64,000 nt of DNA from Pseudomonas sp. URMO17WK12:I11 (GTDB lineage: Bacteria > Pseudomonadota > Gammaproteobacteria > Pseudomonadales > Pseudomonadaceae), in assembly GCF_007677725.1 (NCBI RefSeq), contig NZ_VEDF01000003.1, forward strand, positions 1-64,000, given 5' to 3'. Shown one piece after another: positions 19,054 to 28,781 of the stretch. The position numbers and the translations under genes were made by a program. The notes beneath the pieces were generated by a model that saw nothing but the letters and a program-made list of their open reading frames with translations, had not been told where the DNA came from and searched no databases. The first letter of the stretch is position 1. Each line of letters starts with the position of its first letter.

Positions 19054-19815
19054 TTGCTGCAAAATATTCGTGTTGTTCTGGTCAATACCAGCCACCCCGG
19101 CAACATCGGCGGCGCTGCACGTGCCATGAAAAACATGGGCTTGTCGCGTCTGGTGCTGGTGCAGCCAAAAGCGTTCCCGGCGGCCGAGGCGACCGCGCGT
19201 GCCTCCGGCGCCGATGACATTCTGGACAACGTCCAGGTGGTCGACAGCCTTGAGCAGGCGCTGGTCGGCTGTAGCCTGGTCATGGGCACCAGTGCCCGCG
19301 AGCGCAGCATTCCGTGGCCGTTGATCGACCCGCGTGAGTGCGGCGCGAAAGCCGTGGCGCACGCTGGCGGCGGTGAGCACATCGCCCTGGTGTTCGGGCG
19401 CGAGCACGCCGGCCTGACCAACGAAGAACTGCAGCGATGTCATTTCCACGTGCACATTCCCTCGAACCCCGACTTCAGCTCGCTGAACCTGGCTGCAGCG
19501 GTCCAGGTGCTCTCTTACGAGGTGCGCATGGCCTGGCTGGCAGCCGACGGTGCGCCGGCGAAAGTCGAGAAGTCCGACGCCAACGGCGACGAGTTGGCGA
19601 CCATGGACGAGATGGAGCTGTTCTATGACCACCTGGAAAAAACCCTGGTGGACATCGGCTTCCTCGACCCCGAAAAGCCCAAGCACCTGATGGCGCGCCT
19701 GCGCCGTTTGTATGGGCGCAGCGCGGTCAATCGCCCGGAAATGAGCATTTTGCGCGGCATTCTCACCGAGACCCAGAAAGTGGTCCGTGGCGAGCCGCAT
19801 AAACGGAAGGACTGA
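19054..19815 (+). CDS. trmJ: tRNA (cytidine/uridine-2'-O-)-methyltransferase TrmJ
   Basis: TrmJ methylates the ribose of nucleotide 32 in several tRNAs. The 253-residue SPOUT-fold protein shows 'VVLVNTSHPGNIGGAARAMKNMG', 'VFGREHAGLTNEEL' and 'SLNLAAAVQVLSYE'. I chose the TTG at 19054 because it gives the conserved 'MLQNIRVVLV' N-terminus; the open frame reaches back to 18958 but that part is not family-like. The Shine-Dalgarno is weak (GAG about 10 nt upstream). The gene is followed after 3 nt by cysE. Confidence 0.92.
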   Translation: MLQNIRVVLVNTSHPGNIGGAARAMKNMGLSRLVLVQPKAFPAAEATARASGADDILDNVQVVDSLEQALVGCSLVMGTSARERSIPWPLIDPRECGAKAVAHAGGGEHIALVFGREHAGLTNEELQRCHFHVHIPSNPDFSSLNLAAAVQVLSYEVRMAWLAADGAPAKVEKSDANGDELATMDEMELFYDHLEKTLVDIGFLDPEKPKHLMARLRRLYGRSAVNRPEMSILRGILTETQKVVRGEPHKRKD

Positions 19816-19818
19816 CAG

Positions 19819-20604
19819 ATGTTCGAACGTCTGCGTGAAGATATTCAAAGTGTGTTCCATCGCGACCCGGCAGCGCGCAACGCCTTCGAGGTGCTGACCT
19901 GCTACCCCGGTATGCACGCGATCTGGCTGCATCGGCTGGGCAACGCGCTGTGGCGGCGCGACTGCAAGTGGCTGGCACGCCTGGTGTCGAACTTCGGACG
20001 CTGGATGACCGGCATCGAGATTCATCCGGGCGCAACCATTGGCCGGCGCTTCTTCATCGACCACGGCATGGGCATCGTCATCGGCGAAACGGCCGAGATC
20101 GGCGACGATGTCACGCTGTACCAAGGCGTTACCCTGGGTGGCACCAGCTGGAATAAAGGCAAGCGCCATCCGACCCTGGAAAACGGCGTGGTGGTAGGGG
20201 CGGGTGCCAAGGTGCTGGGGCCCTTTACCGTGGGTGCAGGGGCCAAGATCGGCTCCAATGCGGTGGTGACCAAGGCCGTACCCGCCGGCGCCACCGCGGT
20301 CGGTATTCCGGGGCGCATCATCGTCAAGAGCGAAGACACCGAAGTCGAGGCCAAGCGCAAGGCCATGGCCGAGAAAATCGGCTTCGACGCCTATGGTGTC
20401 AGCGGCGACATGCCAGACCCGGTTGCCCGCGCCATCGGGCAGATGCTCGATCACCTGCAGGCGGTCGACGAGCGCCTGGAAGGCATGTGTGGCGCGCTGA
20501 CCCGCATGGGCAGCGACTTCTGCGCCAAGGAGTTGCCCAAGCTGCCCGAGGATGAATTCACCGAACAGGCCCAGGCGGCCAAGCGCGACACTCAACCGCA
20601 TTGA
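19819..20604 (+). CDS. cysE: Serine O-acetyltransferase
   Basis: CysE makes O-acetylserine, the precursor of cysteine. The 261-residue protein has the N-terminal helical part and the left-handed beta-helix hexapeptide repeats with '[44 protein letters not shown]'; the active-site His and Asp lie in 'FIDHGMG'. It lies directly upstream of the isc operon, which fits, since IscS takes its sulfur from cysteine. A hairpin after the gene separates it from iscR. Confidence 0.96.
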   Translation: MFERLREDIQSVFHRDPAARNAFEVLTCYPGMHAIWLHRLGNALWRRDCKWLARLVSNFGRWMTGIEIHPGATIGRRFFIDHGMGIVIGETAEIGDDVTLYQGVTLGGTSWNKGKRHPTLENGVVVGAGAKVLGPFTVGAGAKIGSNAVVTKAVPAGATAVGIPGRIIVKSEDTEVEAKRKAMAEKIGFDAYGVSGDMPDPVARAIGQMLDHLQAVDERLEGMCGALTRMGSDFCAKELPKLPEDEFTEQAQAAKRDTQPH

Positions 20605-20628
20605 TCGCGCCGCGTCGAGGCGGGCTGG

Positions 20629-20662
20629 GCAAAGGGGCGTGTGCTGGCGCCCCTTTGCTGCT
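20629..20662 (+). terminator. Hairpin terminator after cysE
   Basis: GCAAAGGGGCG (20629-20639) is exactly inverted at 20648-20658. The stem includes TTT on its right side and only a short T tract, so termination may be partial. Confidence 0.55.
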
Positions 20663-20712
20663 ACAATCGCGCCCGCCCCGCCGATGCATACCCGACCAAA
20701 GCAGTAGGTCTA

Positions 20713-20745
20713 ATAGTTGACTTAAATGCTCGGGAATCGCATACT
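20713..20745 (+). promoter_or_regulatory. iscR promoter with type 1 IscR site
   Basis: TTGACT (20717-20722) and CATACT (20740-20745) are 17 bp apart, a good sigma-70 promoter. It overlaps a type 1 IscR-like site at 20713-20737. The left half ATAGTTGACT is close to the E. coli consensus; the right half GCTCGGGAAT is weaker. Binding of [2Fe-2S]-IscR there would cover the -35 box and give the known autorepression. Confidence 0.75.
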
Positions 20746-20782
20746 CGCACTCATCCCGTAACTCCCGTGGTACCCATTAGCC

Positions 20783-21274
20783 ATGCGATTGACTACCAAA
20801 GGCCGATACGCTGTGACTGCCATGCTCGACCTGGCACTGCACGCGCAGCAGGGGCCGGTGTCTTTGGCCGACATTTCCGAGCGCCAGGGCATATCCCTCT
20901 CTTATCTGGAACAGCTGTTCGCCAAGCTGCGCCGTAGCAGCCTGGTATCCAGCGTGCGCGGTCCGGGCGGCGGCTATCAGCTGTCGCGCGACATGGCGAG
21001 CATCCAGGTGGTGCAGGTGATCGACGCGGTCAACGAGTCGGTCGATGCCACGCGCTGCCAGGGCCTCGGGGATTGCCATGCCGGTGACACCTGCCTGACC
21101 CATCACCTGTGGTGCGACCTCAGCCAGCAGATCCATGAGTTTCTCAGTGGCATCAGCCTGGCCGACCTCGTCACCCGCCGTGAGGTGCAGGAAGTCGCCC
21201 AGCGCCAGGACCTGCGACGTGTCGCAGGCCGTTCCGCCCAGCTGGACAAGATTGAGACGTCCGCCGTCGACTGA
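20783..21274 (+). CDS. iscR: Fe-S cluster assembly transcriptional regulator IscR
   Basis: IscR is an Rrf2-family regulator that senses Fe-S status and represses its own operon when it holds a [2Fe-2S] cluster. The 163-residue protein has an N-terminal winged helix ('[31 protein letters not shown]') and the cluster ligands Cys92, Cys98, Cys104 and His107. It heads the operon iscR-iscS-iscU-iscA-hscB-hscA-fdx-iscX. Confidence 0.97.
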   Translation: MRLTTKGRYAVTAMLDLALHAQQGPVSLADISERQGISLSYLEQLFAKLRRSSLVSSVRGPGGGYQLSRDMASIQVVQVIDAVNESVDATRCQGLGDCHAGDTCLTHHLWCDLSQQIHEFLSGISLADLVTRREVQEVAQRQDLRRVAGRSAQLDKIETSAVD

Positions 21275-21319
21275 CCCTTGGCAGTCACGAGCGACGCCAC
21301 CGCCTGATAGGAGATACCC

Positions 21320-22534
21320 ATGAAGTTGCCGATCTACCTCGATTACTCCGCTACCACGCCGGTCGACCCCCGTGTCGCCCAGAAGATGGCCGACTGCCTG
21401 CTGGTCGACGGCAACTTCGGTAACCCGGCCTCGCGCTCCCACGTGTTTGGCTGGAAAGCCGAAGAAGCGGTCGAGAATGGCCGTCGCCAGGTCGCCGAGC
21501 TGATCAACGCCGACCCACGCGAAATCGTCTGGACCAGCGGTGCCACCGAGTCTGACAACCTTGCAATCAAGGGTGTGGCGCACTTCTATCAGACCAAGGG
21601 CAAGCACATCATCACCTCCAAGATCGAGCACAAGGCGGTCCTGGACACCACGCGCCAGCTCGAGCGCGAAGGTTTCGAAGTCACCTATCTGGAACCGGGC
21701 GAAGATGGCATCGTCACCCCGGCCATGGTCGAAGCCGTGCTGCGCGATGACACCATTCTGGTGTCGCTGATGCACGTGAACAACGAAGTGGGCTCGATCA
21801 ATGACATCGCTGCCATCGGCGAACTGACCCGCTCGCGCGGTGTGCTGTTCCACGTCGATGCCGCGCAGTCGGCAGGCAAGGTCGACATCGACCTGCAGAA
21901 GCTCAAGGTCGACCTGATGTCGTTTTCCGCGCACAAGGCCTACGGCCCCAAAGGTATCGGCGCGCTGTACGTCAGCCGCAAGCCGCGCGTACGTCTGGAG
22001 GCCATCATCCACGGCGGCGGCCATGAGCGCGGCATGCGTTCGGGCACACTGCCGACCCACCAGATCGTCGGCATGGGCGAGGCCTTCGCCATCGCCAAGC
22101 AGGAAATGGCCGCGGAGAACCAGCGCATCAAGGCCCTGAGCGATCGCTTCTTCGCCCAGGTTTCGGACCTTGAAGAGCTGTACGTCAACGGCAGCAAGAC
22201 TGCCCGCGTACCGCACAACCTGAACCTGAGCTTCAATTATGTCGAAGGCGAGTCGCTGCTGATGTCGCTCAAGGACATCGCGGTATCCTCGGGTTCGGCG
22301 TGCACCTCGGCATCCCTCGAGCCTTCGTACGTCTTGCGTGCGCTGGGTCGCAACGACGAGCTGGCGCACAGCTCGATCCGCTTCTCGTTCGGTCGCTTCA
22401 CCACCGAAGAAGAAGTCGACTACGCCGCGCAGAAAGTCTGCGAGGCCGTCAACAAACTGCGTGAGCTGTCGCCGCTGTGGGACATGTACAAAGACGGCGT
22501 TGACATCTCCAAGATCGAGTGGGCCGCCCACTAA
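21320..22534 (+). CDS. iscS: Cysteine desulfurase IscS
   Basis: IscS is a PLP enzyme that removes sulfur from cysteine and passes it as persulfide to IscU and to tRNA thiolation enzymes. At 404 residues it equals the E. coli protein in length. The PLP lysine is in '[12 protein letters not shown]' and the catalytic Cys loop is '[13 protein letters not shown]'. A GGAG precedes the ATG. Confidence 0.98.
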   Translation: MKLPIYLDYSATTPVDPRVAQKMADCLLVDGNFGNPASRSHVFGWKAEEAVENGRRQVAELINADPREIVWTSGATESDNLAIKGVAHFYQTKGKHIITSKIEHKAVLDTTRQLEREGFEVTYLEPGEDGIVTPAMVEAVLRDDTILVSLMHVNNEVGSINDIAAIGELTRSRGVLFHVDAAQSAGKVDIDLQKLKVDLMSFSAHKAYGPKGIGALYVSRKPRVRLEAIIHGGGHERGMRSGTLPTHQIVGMGEAFAIAKQEMAAENQRIKALSDRFFAQVSDLEELYVNGSKTARVPHNLNLSFNYVEGESLLMSLKDIAVSSGSACTSASLEPSYVLRALGRNDELAHSSIRFSFGRFTTEEEVDYAAQKVCEAVNKLRELSPLWDMYKDGVDISKIEWAAH

Positions 22535-22580
22535 GCAGTCGCCAGCAAGAGCGGCTCCCTGATGAGGAAGGAATTGCACC

Positions 22581-22967
22581 ATGGCATACAGTGAAAAGGT
22601 CATCGACCACTACGAAAACCCACGCAACGTCGGCAAGATGAACGCCGAGGACCCTGATGTCGGTACCGGCATGGTCGGTGCACCAGCGTGTGGTGACGTG
22701 ATGCGTCTGCAGATCAAGGTCAACGAGCAGGGCATCATCGAAGATGCCAAGTTCAAGACCTATGGCTGCGGTTCGGCCATCGCTTCCAGCTCCCTCGCCA
22801 CCGAGTGGATGAAGGGCAAGACCCTGGACGAAGCCGAAACCATCAAGAACACCCAACTGGCGGAAGAGCTGGCGTTGCCGCCGGTGAAGATCCACTGCTC
22901 GGTACTCGCCGAAGATGCCATCAAGGCAGCCGTTCGCGACTACAAGCAGAAAAAAGGCTTGGTCTAA
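22581..22967 (+). CDS. iscU: Fe-S cluster scaffold IscU
   Basis: IscU is the scaffold on which clusters are built. All known ligands are present in the 128-residue protein: Cys37, Asp39, Cys63, His105 and Cys106. The HscA recognition motif 'LPPVK' is at 99-103. It has GAGGAAGG as ribosome-binding site. Confidence 0.98.
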   Translation: MAYSEKVIDHYENPRNVGKMNAEDPDVGTGMVGAPACGDVMRLQIKVNEQGIIEDAKFKTYGCGSAIASSSLATEWMKGKTLDEAETIKNTQLAEELALPPVKIHCSVLAEDAIKAAVRDYKQKKGLV

Positions 22968-23002
22968 GCCGTCCGTTGCAAGCTAAGAGTCAAGGAGTTC
23001 CG

Positions 23003-23326
23003 ATGGCTATCAGCATGACAGAAGCCGCCGCCAACCACATTCGCCGCTCCCTCGACGGGCGCGGCAAGGGTGAAGGCATTCGCCTGGGCGTGCGCACCAC
23101 CGGCTGCTCGGGCCTGGCCTACGTGCTGGAGTTCGTCGACGAGCTGGCTGCCGAAGACGAAGTCTTCGAGAACCACGGCGTCAAGGTGATCATCGATCCC
23201 AAGAGCCTGGTCTACCTCGATGGCACCGAGCTGGATTTCGTCAAGGAAGGGTTGAACGAAGGCTTCAAGTTCAACAACCCCAACGTGCGCGGTGAGTGTG
23301 GCTGCGGCGAAAGCTTCAACGTCTGA
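23003..23326 (+). CDS. iscA: Iron-sulfur carrier IscA
   Basis: IscA is an A-type carrier that delivers clusters to target proteins. The 107-residue protein has the three conserved cysteines: Cys35, and Cys99 and Cys101 in 'ECGCGESF'. The ATG at 23003 has AAGGAG upstream. The open frame extends further back into iscU but that part is not coding. Confidence 0.97.
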   Translation: MAISMTEAAANHIRRSLDGRGKGEGIRLGVRTTGCSGLAYVLEFVDELAAEDEVFENHGVKVIIDPKSLVYLDGTELDFVKEGLNEGFKFNNPNVRGECGCGESFNV

Positions 23327-23334
23327 GGCTGAAC

Positions 23335-23856
23335 GTGGGTACTCCTTGTCATTACGCGTTGTTCGACCTCAAGCCATGCTTCCGCCTGGACTTGGACAAG
23401 CTGGCCGCTCGTTACCGCGAGTTGGCCCGCGAAGTCCATCCCGACCGTTTCGCTGACGCCTCCGAGCGTGAGCAGCGGGTCGCGCTGGAAAAATCCGCTG
23501 CCCTCAATGACGCCTATCAGACGCTACGCAGTGCGCCGCGTCGCGCTCGCTATCTGCTCGCCATCAGTGGTCACGACGTGCCGCAGGAAGTGACGGTCCA
23601 CGACCCCGACTTCCTGTTGCAGCAGATGCAGTGGCGCGAAGAGCTCGAAGACTTGCAGGACGAAGCCGACCTGGATGGCGTGGCGCTGTTCAAGCAGCGC
23701 TTGAAGGCTGCGCAGGCCAAGTTGGACGACGATTTCGCCGCCTGCTGGGATGTGCCTGGCGAGCGCGACCAGGCCGAGCGCCTGATGCGCCGCATGCAGT
23801 TCCTCGACAAGCTCGCCCAAGAAGTGCGCCAACTGGAAGAGCGCCTCGACGATTAA
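23335..23856 (+). CDS. hscB: Co-chaperone HscB
   Basis: HscB is a J-domain protein that brings IscU to HscA. The 173-residue protein has an N-terminal J domain with 'HPDRF' (HPD at 35-37) and a C-terminal helical domain for IscU. I chose the GTG at 23335 ('[12 protein letters not shown]'), eight bases after the iscA stop, with TGAGG upstream. An in-frame upstream ATG lies inside iscA. Confidence 0.95.
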   Translation: MGTPCHYALFDLKPCFRLDLDKLAARYRELAREVHPDRFADASEREQRVALEKSAALNDAYQTLRSAPRRARYLLAISGHDVPQEVTVHDPDFLLQQMQWREELEDLQDEADLDGVALFKQRLKAAQAKLDDDFAACWDVPGERDQAERLMRRMQFLDKLAQEVRQLEERLDD

Positions 23857-23898
23857 CCCGGTGTCGCCCGTGATGACGCCTAAGGTATTCAGATAAGC

Positions 23899-25761
23899 AT
23901 GGCCCTACTGCAGATCGCCGAACCCGGTCAGACTCCCCAACCCCACCAGCGCCGCCTGGCAGTTGGGATCGACCTGGGTACTACCAATTCTCTGGTCGCT
24001 GCCGTGCGCAGCGGTCGCAGCGAACCCCTGCCCGACGCGCAGGGTAACGTCATCGTGCCTTCGGCAGTGCGTTACCTGGCTGGCCATCATGAGGTAGGCC
24101 TGGCCGCACGTGAAGCGGCGTCCAGCGACCCGTTGAACACCGTGCTGTCGGTCAAGCGCCTGATGGGGCGCGGTCTGGCTGACGTCAAGCAACTCGGCGA
24201 GCAGCTGCCGTACCGCTTTATCGGCGGTGAGTCGCACATGCCCTTCATCGACACCGTGCAAGGCCCGAAGAGCCCGGTCGAAGTCTCGGCCGATATCCTC
24301 AAGGTGCTGCGCGAACGTGCCGAAGCAACCCTCGGCGGTGATCTGGTGGGCGCGGTGATTACCGTGCCGGCTTATTTCGACGATGCCCAGCGCCAGGCCA
24401 CCAAGGATGCTGCGCGCCTGGCTGGCCTCAATGTGCTGCGCCTGCTCAACGAACCCACTGCAGCGGCCGTGGCCTACGGTCTGGACCAGAACGCCGAAGG
24501 CGTGGTCGCCATCTATGACCTGGGCGGCGGCACCTTCGACATTTCCATCCTGCGCTTGAGCGCCGGGGTCTTCGAGGTACTGGCCACAGGCGGCGATACA
24601 GCGTTGGGTGGTGATGATTTCGACCATGCCATCGCTGGCTGGATCATCGAGCAGGCGGGCCTGTCCGCCGATCTCGACCCCGCCACCCAGCGCCAGTTGC
24701 TGCAAGCGGCCTGCGCTGCCAAAGAGGCGCTGACCGATGCCGACACCGTCACCGTCGGTCATGCCGCCTGGCAGGGCGAGCTGAGCCGCGCCGCGTTCGA
24801 CGCCATGATCGAGCCGCTGGTGGCACGTAGCCTCAAGGCCTGCCGCCGGGCCGTGCGCGACAGTGGCGTCGAGCTCGAAGAAGTCGGCGCCGTGGTGATG
24901 GTCGGCGGATCTACCCGTGTGCCGCGTATTCGTGAAGCCGTGGGCGCACTGTTCGGGCGTACCCCGCTGACCTCCATCGACCCCGATCAGGTGGTCGCCA
25001 TCGGCGCAGCGATCCAGGCCGACACCCTGGCCGGCAACCGCCGCGAAGGTGGCGAGCTGCTGCTGCTCGATGTCATCCCGTTGTCCCTTGGCCTCGAGAC
25101 CATGGGTGGGCTGATGGAGAAGGTGATTCCGCGCAACACCACCATTCCGGTGGCGCGCGCGCAGGAATTCACCACCTACAAGGATGGCCAGTCGGCCATG
25201 ATGATTCACGTGCTGCAGGGTGAGCGCGAGCTGATCAGCGATTGCCGCTCCCTGGCACGTTTCGAGTTGCGCGGGATTCCGGCAATGGTTGCCGGCGCCG
25301 CGAAGATCCGCGTGACCTTCCAGGTCGATGCCGATGGCCTGCTCAGCGTCGCTGCGCGCGAGCTGGGTTCGGGCGTCGAAGCCAGCATTCAGGTCAAGCC
25401 GTCCTACGGGCTTACCGACGGTGAAATCGCGCGCATGCTCAAGGATTCCTTCGAGCACGCAGGCTCCGACAAGCACGCCCGCCAGTTGCGCGAGCACCAG
25501 GTCGATGCCGAACGGCTGCTCGAAGCGGTGCAAGGTGCCCTGGAGGCCGATGGCGAGCGTCTGCTCAGCGCTGACGAACGCGACGCCATTGCCTTCCAGA
25601 TGCAAGAACTACGTGATTTGCTGGCCGGCACCGATGGCGCTGCCATCGAGCAACAGACCAAGCGTCTGTCGCAGGTGACCGACGCATTTGCCGCCCGTCG
25701 CCTTGATTCGACGGTCAAAGCCGCACTGGCCGGGCGCAACCTGAATGAGATCGAGGAGTAA
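23899..25761 (+). CDS. hscA: Fe-S assembly chaperone HscA
   Basis: HscA is a specialised Hsp70 that drives cluster release from IscU. The 620-residue protein shows the Hsp70 signatures '[12 protein letters not shown]', '[14 protein letters not shown]' and '[17 protein letters not shown]', and a substrate domain beginning '[30 protein letters not shown]'. It follows hscB and precedes fdx by 3 nt. Confidence 0.97.
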   Translation: MALLQIAEPGQTPQPHQRRLAVGIDLGTTNSLVAAVRSGRSEPLPDAQGNVIVPSAVRYLAGHHEVGLAAREAASSDPLNTVLSVKRLMGRGLADVKQLGEQLPYRFIGGESHMPFIDTVQGPKSPVEVSADILKVLRERAEATLGGDLVGAVITVPAYFDDAQRQATKDAARLAGLNVLRLLNEPTAAAVAYGLDQNAEGVVAIYDLGGGTFDISILRLSAGVFEVLATGGDTALGGDDFDHAIAGWIIEQAGLSADLDPATQRQLLQAACAAKEALTDADTVTVGHAAWQGELSRAAFDAMIEPLVARSLKACRRAVRDSGVELEEVGAVVMVGGSTRVPRIREAVGALFGRTPLTSIDPDQVVAIGAAIQADTLAGNRREGGELLLLDVIPLSLGLETMGGLMEKVIPRNTTIPVARAQEFTTYKDGQSAMMIHVLQGERELISDCRSLARFELRGIPAMVAGAAKIRVTFQVDADGLLSVAARELGSGVEASIQVKPSYGLTDGEIARMLKDSFEHAGSDKHARQLREHQVDAERLLEAVQGALEADGERLLSADERDAIAFQMQELRDLLAGTDGAAIEQQTKRLSQVTDAFAARRLDSTVKAALAGRNLNEIEE

Positions 25762-25764
25762 CCG

Positions 25765-26106
25765 ATGCCGCTGGTGACATTCCTGCCGCATGAAAAGTTT
25801 TGCCCTGAGGGGCTGACCGTGGAAGTGCCTGCCGGGACCAATATCCTGGAGCTTGCCCACGATCATCACATCGAGATGGAAAGCGCCTGTGGCGGGGTCA
25901 AGGCTTGCACCACCTGCCACTGCATCGTGCGCAAGGGCTTCGACTCGCTCGAAGAAGCCGATGAGCTCGAAGAGGACATGCTGGACAAGGCCTGGGGGCT
26001 GGAAGCGCAGTCCCGACTGGGTTGCCAGGTGGTCGTGGCCGACCAGGACCTGACCATCGAGATCCCCAAGTACTCGCTCAACCACGCTGCCGAAGCACCG
26101 CACTGA
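25765..26106 (+). CDS. fdx: ISC-system [2Fe-2S] ferredoxin
   Basis: Fdx supplies electrons for cluster assembly. In the 113-residue protein the ligands Cys42, Cys48, Cys51 and Cys87 are in the adrenodoxin-type spacing. An extra Cys53 stands in 'CHC'. The gene begins 3 nt after the hscA stop. Confidence 0.97.
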   Translation: MPLVTFLPHEKFCPEGLTVEVPAGTNILELAHDHHIEMESACGGVKACTTCHCIVRKGFDSLEEADELEEDMLDKAWGLEAQSRLGCQVVVADQDLTIEIPKYSLNHAAEAPH

Positions 26107-26116
26107 GGTTCGTTAG

Positions 26117-26317
26117 ATGAGCTTGAAATGGATTGATGTACTTGAGATCGCCATTCAGCTTGCAGAAAGCAAGCCGGAAGTCGATCCTAAATACGTGAAT
26201 TTCGTCGATCTGCACCGTTGGGTGCTGGCCCTGCCAGAATTCAGCGACGACCCTTCGCGGGGCGGTGAGAAAGTCCTCGAGGCCATCCAGGCGGCCTGGA
26301 TCGACGAAGCCGACTAA
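26117..26317 (+). CDS. iscX: Fe-S assembly protein IscX
   Basis: IscX is a small acidic protein that binds IscS and iron and tunes the rate of assembly. The 66 residues begin 'MSLKWIDVLEIAIQL' and include 'DPKYVNFVDLHRWVLALPEF', both typical. It is the last gene of the isc operon. Confidence 0.96.
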   Translation: MSLKWIDVLEIAIQLAESKPEVDPKYVNFVDLHRWVLALPEFSDDPSRGGEKVLEAIQAAWIDEAD

Positions 26318-26332
26318 GCGTGACGCTGCAGG

Positions 26333-26375
26333 TTAGGCAATCCCCTGGAACCCGCGTATAATTCGCGGGTTTAAT
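26333..26375 (+). promoter_or_regulatory. isc terminator hairpin that contains the ndk -10 box
   Basis: CCCGCG (26351-26356) and CGCGGG (26364-26369) form a hairpin followed by TTTAATTTTT, which could terminate the isc operon. The 7-base loop is TATAATT, and TATAAT (26357-26362) is a perfect -10 box 44 bp before ndk. A weak -35 (TTAGGC, 26333-26338) lies 18 bp upstream. The same sequence may therefore end one transcript and start another. Confidence 0.6.
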
Positions 26376-26406
26376 TTTTCGTAACACTCATATTCTGGAG
26401 TTTTCC

Positions 26407-26832
26407 ATGGCTGTTCAACGTACCTTCTCGATCATCAAGCCAGACGCCGTCGCCAAAAACGTCATCGGCAAGATCACCACTCGCTTTGAAGATGCCGGCC
26501 TGAAAATCGTTGCCTCGAAAATCAAGCAGCTGTCCAAGGCCGAAGCCGAAGGCTTCTACGCCGAGCACAGCGCTCGCGGCTTCTTCGGTGACCTGGTTGC
26601 CTTCATGACCTCCGGCCCAGTGGTCGTTCAGGTTCTGGAAGGCGAGAACGCCATCGCGCTGAACCGCGAGCTGATGGGTGCCACCAACCCTAAAGAAGCC
26701 GCGCCAGGCACCATCCGCGCCGACTTCGCCGAATCCATCGACGCCAACGCCGTTCACGGTTCGGACTCCGAAGCTGCTGCTGCTCGCGAAATCGCTTACT
26801 TCTTCGCTGCTACCGAGGTAACCACTCGCTAA
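26407..26832 (+). CDS. ndk: Nucleoside diphosphate kinase
   Basis: Ndk equalises nucleoside triphosphate pools by passing phosphate through an active-site histidine. The 141-residue protein has 'NAVHGSDS' with His117, and 'FSIIKPDAV' at the N-terminus. A CTGGAG ribosome-binding site precedes the ATG. Codon choice is strongly biased to the preferred set, as in highly expressed genes. Confidence 0.98.
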   Translation: MAVQRTFSIIKPDAVAKNVIGKITTRFEDAGLKIVASKIKQLSKAEAEGFYAEHSARGFFGDLVAFMTSGPVVVQVLEGENAIALNRELMGATNPKEAAPGTIRADFAESIDANAVHGSDSEAAAAREIAYFFAATEVTTR

Positions 26833-26860
26833 GCGAAAGCTTACGGGTGAGGGTGAATCC

Positions 26861-28006
26861 ATGACGACATCTACTGGCAAGATCAACCTGTTGGGGCTGA
26901 CCCAGCCGGAAATGGAAAAGTTCTTCGACTCGATAGGGGAGAAGCGCTTCCGTGCCGGTCAGGTGATGAAATGGATTCACCATTTTGGCGTGTCCGATTT
27001 TGCGGCCATGACCAACGTTGGCAAGGCCTTGCGCGAAAAGCTCGAGGCCGTTGCCGAGATTCGCCCCCCGGAAGTGGTCAGTGAAGACATTTCCGCCGAC
27101 GGCACCCGCAAGTGGGTGATCCGCGTTGCCTCCGGCAGCTGCGTCGAGACCGTCTACATTCCGACCGACGACCGCGGCACTCTCTGCGTTTCGTCGCAAG
27201 CCGGCTGCGCCCTGGACTGCAGTTTCTGCTCCACGGGCAAGCAAGGCTTCAACAGCAACCTCACCGCCGCCGAAGTGATCGGGCAGGTGTGGCTTGCGAA
27301 CAAATCCTTCGGGACCGTCCCGGCCAAGATCGACCGCGCGATTACCAACGTGGTGATGATGGGCATGGGCGAGCCCCTGCTGAATTTCGACAACGTCATC
27401 GCCGCCATGCACATCATGATGGACGACCTGGGCTACGGTATTTCCAAGCGCCGCGTCACCCTGTCGACCTCGGGTGTGGTGCCGATGATCGATGAGCTGG
27501 CCAAGCACATCGACGTCTCCCTGGCCCTGTCGTTGCACGCGCCGAACGACGAGCTGCGCAACCAGCTGGTGCCGATCAACAAGAAGTACCCGCTGAAGAT
27601 GCTGCTCGAGTCGTGCATGGGCTACATGTCGACCTTGGGCGGCAAGCGTGTGCTGACCATCGAGTACACCTTGCTCAAAGATGTCAACGATCAGCCCGAG
27701 CACGCTGCGCAGATGATCGAGCTGCTGCGCGATGTACCGTGCAAGATCAACCTGATCCCGTTCAACCCGTTCCCGCATTCGGGTTACGAGCGGCCCAGCA
27801 ACAATGCGATCCGCCGCTTCCAGGACCTGCTGCACCATGGTGGCTTCAATGTCACCACGCGCACCACCCGTGGCGACGACATCGACGCCGCCTGTGGTCA
27901 GTTGGTCGGCCAGGTCAACGACCGCACCCGCCGCAGCGAGCGTTACATCGCCGTGCGTCAGTTATCCGCTGACGCCGAGCTGCAAGACAGCGCCGTGCGC
28001 CACTGA
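26861..28006 (+). CDS. rlmN: Dual-specificity RNA methyltransferase RlmN
   Basis: RlmN is a radical-SAM enzyme that makes 2-methyladenosine in 23S rRNA (A2503) and in tRNA (A37). The 381-residue protein has the radical-SAM motif Cys116-x3-Cys120-x2-Cys123 ('CALDCSFC') and the C-terminal Cys in '[10 protein letters not shown]'. It starts 28 nt after ndk and leads the cluster through der. Confidence 0.97.
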   Translation: MTTSTGKINLLGLTQPEMEKFFDSIGEKRFRAGQVMKWIHHFGVSDFAAMTNVGKALREKLEAVAEIRPPEVVSEDISADGTRKWVIRVASGSCVETVYIPTDDRGTLCVSSQAGCALDCSFCSTGKQGFNSNLTAAEVIGQVWLANKSFGTVPAKIDRAITNVVMMGMGEPLLNFDNVIAAMHIMMDDLGYGISKRRVTLSTSGVVPMIDELAKHIDVSLALSLHAPNDELRNQLVPINKKYPLKMLLESCMGYMSTLGGKRVLTIEYTLLKDVNDQPEHAAQMIELLRDVPCKINLIPFNPFPHSGYERPSNNAIRRFQDLLHHGGFNVTTRTTRGDDIDAACGQLVGQVNDRTRRSERYIAVRQLSADAELQDSAVRH

Positions 28007-28019
28007 GTCCGGTCCTGAC

Positions 28020-28781
28020 ATGAGCCTGCGCGCCGCGCTGTCGATCCTTGCGCTTTCGCTGCTGGCAGGCTGCATGTCGGGCGGTGCGGGCGAGCCTTCG
28101 ACCAAGCGTGCTGGGCCGAGTGCGGCGGGGCGAGCCTACGTTCAACTCGGGCTTGGCTATTTGCAACAGGGTATGACCGAGCGTGCCAAGGTACCACTGG
28201 GCAAGGCCCTGGCCCTGGACCCTGCTGACGCCGACGCCCTCGCGGGCCTTGCCCTGGTATTCCAGGCCGAAGGCGAGCCGGCATTGGCACAAACGCACTT
28301 CGCCAGAGCCCTGGCAGTGCGCCCCGGCGATACGCGAATTCGTAACAACTTCGGCAGTTTCCTATATGCTCAACAGCGTTTTGCCGAAGCCGAACAGATG
28401 TTTCGCCTGGCCAGTGCCGATACCCTGTATCCTGAGCGGTCACGGGTCTTCGAGAATCTTGGGCTCACAGCCCTGCGGCTCGATGATCGGGCCCAGGCGC
28501 ATGCGTACTTGAGCAAGGCTCTGCAGCTCAATCGACACCAGCCAAGGGCATTGCTGGAAATGGCTGAGTTGTCTTACGAAAACAGGCATTATGTGCCAGC
28601 TCGGGATTACTACGATCGTTTCAGCCAATTGAGCGACCCGAGTGCCCGTAGCCTGCTGCTGGGCAGCCGCCTTGCCCGGACATTCGACGAGCAGGGCACC
28701 CTGGCCGAGCTGGGCCAGCAATTACAACGACTTTATCCCGGTACGCCGGAATATCAGCAATACCTGTCGGAGCAACGATGA
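28020..28781 (+). CDS. pilW: Type IV pilus biogenesis/stability lipoprotein PilW (PilF)
   Basis: This TPR lipoprotein helps the PilQ secretin assemble in the outer membrane. The 253 residues start with a lipobox 'LLAGC' (Cys18), followed by several tetratricopeptide repeats ('AYVQLGLGYLQQGMTERAKVPLGKALALDP' and so on). It is called PilF in P. aeruginosa. The ATG at 28020 is 14 nt after rlmN, and its stop overlaps the rodZ start. Confidence 0.92.
   Translation: MSLRAALSILALSLLAGCMSGGAGEPSTKRAGPSAAGRAYVQLGLGYLQQGMTERAKVPLGKALALDPADADALAGLALVFQAEGEPALAQTHFARALAVRPGDTRIRNNFGSFLYAQQRFAEAEQMFRLASADTLYPERSRVFENLGLTALRLDDRAQAHAYLSKALQLNRHQPRALLEMAELSYENRHYVPARDYYDRFSQLSDPSARSLLLGSRLARTFDEQGTLAELGQQLQRLYPGTPEYQQYLSEQR

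Noticed and set aside
18973..20601. 542-codon antisense frame over trmJ and cysE
   Set aside because: Same reason: mirror of two conserved genes, and no ribosome-binding site or family motif.
23905..25605. 566-codon antisense frame over hscA
   Set aside because: Mirror of the Hsp70 gene; no protein-like segments.
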